Assembly (NCBI GenBank): GCA_041658405.1
Contig: JBBAAG010000027.1
Coordinates: forward strand, 1 to 33,680
DNA: 33,680 bases
Direction: 5' to 3'
DNA from: Elusimicrobiota bacterium
Lineage (GTDB): Bacteria > Elusimicrobiota > UBA5214 > JBBAAG01
How positions within the stretch are numbered: the first letter of the stretch is position 1; each line of letters begins with the position of its first letter. The position numbers and the translations under genes are program-made. Below the pieces are notes generated by a model. It saw only the letters and a program-made list of their open reading frames with translations. It did not search any database and was not told the DNA's origin. This document shows, piece after piece, positions 32,421 through 33,680 of this stretch.

Positions 32421-33250
32421 TTAAAGAATCCTTCTAAAGTACACACGACCTATATTACTAATACTGTAATTATAGTTTTAGCCACCTTATCAAGTCAATT
32501 GTGCAAATTAACATCAACTAAAATCATTACACTATACTTTTTATCGACGACATACAACCACTAACTGGCTATCTACAAACCGCAACTCCATCAATCTAAA
32601 ACCGTCTTCAAACACTTTATATTTCCATCCTTTTTTTATGGGACTTGCCTTTGTTTAATATTTCCCGGCTAGACGGTGCTTTCTCCATTATTTACCATCA
32701 TTAGCTTTTGACTAACTTTATAGATTAACGATTTTTAATTCTAACCATTTTGTCTTCTATTCAACTACCAAACTATCACCTTTACAGTATAAACCCATAA
32801 TTATTATATCGGGATTTACTTCATATTGACTCCATATTCCATGTCGCTGTTTATAGGGAAAGGGAAGCTGTTTTCTTGGCGGGTCCTCTTTGAAATCTTA
32901 CCTCATTAATCTTCAGCTATTTTTATCCAATGAACCTGCCGTACCACACCATTTATCTGATTCAAAAAACACCGTATTCTGTTACATAATTAGCAAGTTG
33001 ACGGTGATAATCGGTAACACATTTTACTGCATTAACGCGTTACCGACGACCGGTACGCTGTCAGAGGTACACTACTGTGTTATGCCCGCCTCAACCCACT
33101 TAAAGTCCTTGTATCAAGGATTATCCGTTGAGGATAATATGGGGTGGGGTTACGGCAAAAAAGGGGCGAATAAATGAGAGTGTGTTCTTTATTGGATTTT
33201 TCAGTAAATTCCGTGAGGAATTGACCCTGAATATGCGGTTTTACCCAAGA
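32421..33250. other. Long gene-free region with a cluster of perfect hairpins
   Basis: No supportable gene; the plus-strand frame 32890-33177 lacks a ribosome site and is probably chance, though its last part is GC-richer than its surroundings. Perfect inverted repeats crowd the right half: TCGGTAAC/GTTACCGA (33011-33018 and 33039-33046), TCCTTG-TAT-CAAGGA (33106-33120), ATTATCC-GTTGA-GGATAAT (33120-33138) and AATTCC-GTGA-GGAATT (33207-33222). The last has a GNRA-type loop. They could be parts of one structured RNA or of a decayed mobile element. Confidence 0.45.
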
Positions 33251-33604
33251 TTACTCGAAACTTATCGATGAAACCTCGAGATAGATATTAGCATGTCTTA
33301 TTCTATCATCAGTACCTATTAGGATCCCTTGGATTTTCGCATATTTGCCTAAATTTCGTCCACAAAGCGATCCCCATCTTAACTCGTTCATTCCCGAGGA
33401 TGGTATGGCTATAATCGTACCATTTCTTTTAGGTATTAAAAAAGCATAGGCAGCGAAATTTATACCTGATGCCCAATAATCTGCTTTTAATATCCATTCA
33501 ACCTTCTGTCCCTTATATTTCCCTAAAGCTAAATCTTTTGATGTCCCATTCCTAAGTTCATTCATAACATAGTCATCCCAATTTCTCAGCGATAGTGACC
33601 TCAA
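33251..33604 (-). CDS. Hypothetical protein, possibly a 5'-truncated fragment
   Basis: 117 codons opening with TTG at 33604, weakly preceded by AGGT, or 104 residues from ATG 33565 with no ribosome site. The residue mix (KVEWILKADYWASGINFAAYAFLIPKRNGTIIAIPSSG, then GKYAKIQGILIGTDDRIRHANIYLEVSSISFE) looks like genuine beta-rich protein, not a shadow frame, but I do not recognise it. A stop lies shortly upstream of the TTG in the same frame, and the 5' side is a palindrome-rich stretch, so the N-terminus may be lost. Function unknown. Confidence 0.4.
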   Translation of the reverse strand: MRSLSLRNWDDYVMNELRNGTSKDLALGKYKGQKVEWILKADYWASGINFAAYAFLIPKRNGTIIAIPSSGMNELRWGSLCGRNLGKYAKIQGILIGTDDRIRHANIYLEVSSISFE

Positions 33605-33605
33605 G

Positions 33606-33662
33606 TTAGGTACCTAATTAACTATTAAGGAACTAGTACCATCACAGGGGGTACCCCCTGTG
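33606..33662. repeat. Two perfect palindromes at the right edge (12 bp and 20 bp)
   Basis: TTAGGTACCTAA (33606-33617) and CACAGGGGGTACCCCCTGTG (33643-33662) are both perfect palindromes centred on GGTACC or its extension. The longer would form a very stable cruciform or hairpin. No T-run follows on either strand, so it is not a standard terminator. Confidence 0.8.
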
Positions 33663-33680
33663 GCGCGAAAAACAAAAACC

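Noticed and set aside
32890..33177. 95-codon plus-strand frame
   Set aside because: No ribosome site, no recognisable domain, and its 3' half coincides with perfect hairpins, which suggests structured or non-coding DNA.

Overview
The window looks like a chromosome segment of an uncultured, Gram-negative, probably anaerobic bacterium. The signs are an NADH-linked methylenetetrahydrofolate reductase of the acetogen type (MetF, MetV, RnfC2), a PorV-like outer-membrane protein encoded together with a very large exported protein, and ordinary ATG/GTG starts with sigma70-type promoters. The style suggests a candidate phylum such as Elusimicrobiota or Omnitrophota, but sequence reading alone cannot fix the taxon.

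Left part (1-20.3 kb, visibly higher GC, long well-kept genes). A tail-fibre-like exported protein runs off the left edge. It is followed by an exported glycerophosphodiester phosphodiesterase. A minus-strand operon then encodes a small membrane protein, an RnfC2 subunit with a fused MetV-like domain, MetV and MetF. An MFS exporter follows. A 2436-residue exported repeat protein ends in a FlgD-type Ig domain and is translationally coupled to a PorV/PorQ-like outer-membrane protein. A three-gene glycan operon has two paralogous Asp-box (sialidase-like) proteins on either side of a GH36 alpha-galactosidase-like enzyme. A 49-residue DUF5679-type zinc-ribbon gene with its own promoter and terminator closes this part.

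A tRNA-Ala(GGC) gene at 20.3 kb marks a sharp change. To its right (20.4-33.7 kb) the DNA is AT-richer, nearly all genes lie on the minus strand, gaps are long and fragments appear. This accessory block holds a Clp-fold serine proteinase with a small partner, a TdeIII-type restriction-modification pair with an endonuclease III-like gene, a membrane protein, and an overlapping membrane-protein/SEC-C pair. It also holds a frameshifted ClpX-like ATPase with a non-standard N-terminal domain, a likely PD-(D/E)XK nuclease and a DnaJ-TPR protein. Long non-coding gaps include a strikingly G-poor tract (27.7-28.07 kb), a cluster of perfect hairpins (33.0-33.2 kb) and a 20-bp perfect palindrome at the right edge.

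The best candidates for something undescribed are the ClpX-like ATPase (zinc-binding domain replaced, ClpP-docking IGF loop kept, reading frame broken at an A7 run), the membrane-protein/SEC-C pair, and the giant repeat protein with modules inserted in its Ca-loop-like turns beside a PorV-like protein. All functional calls come from motif recognition by eye; no database search was run.
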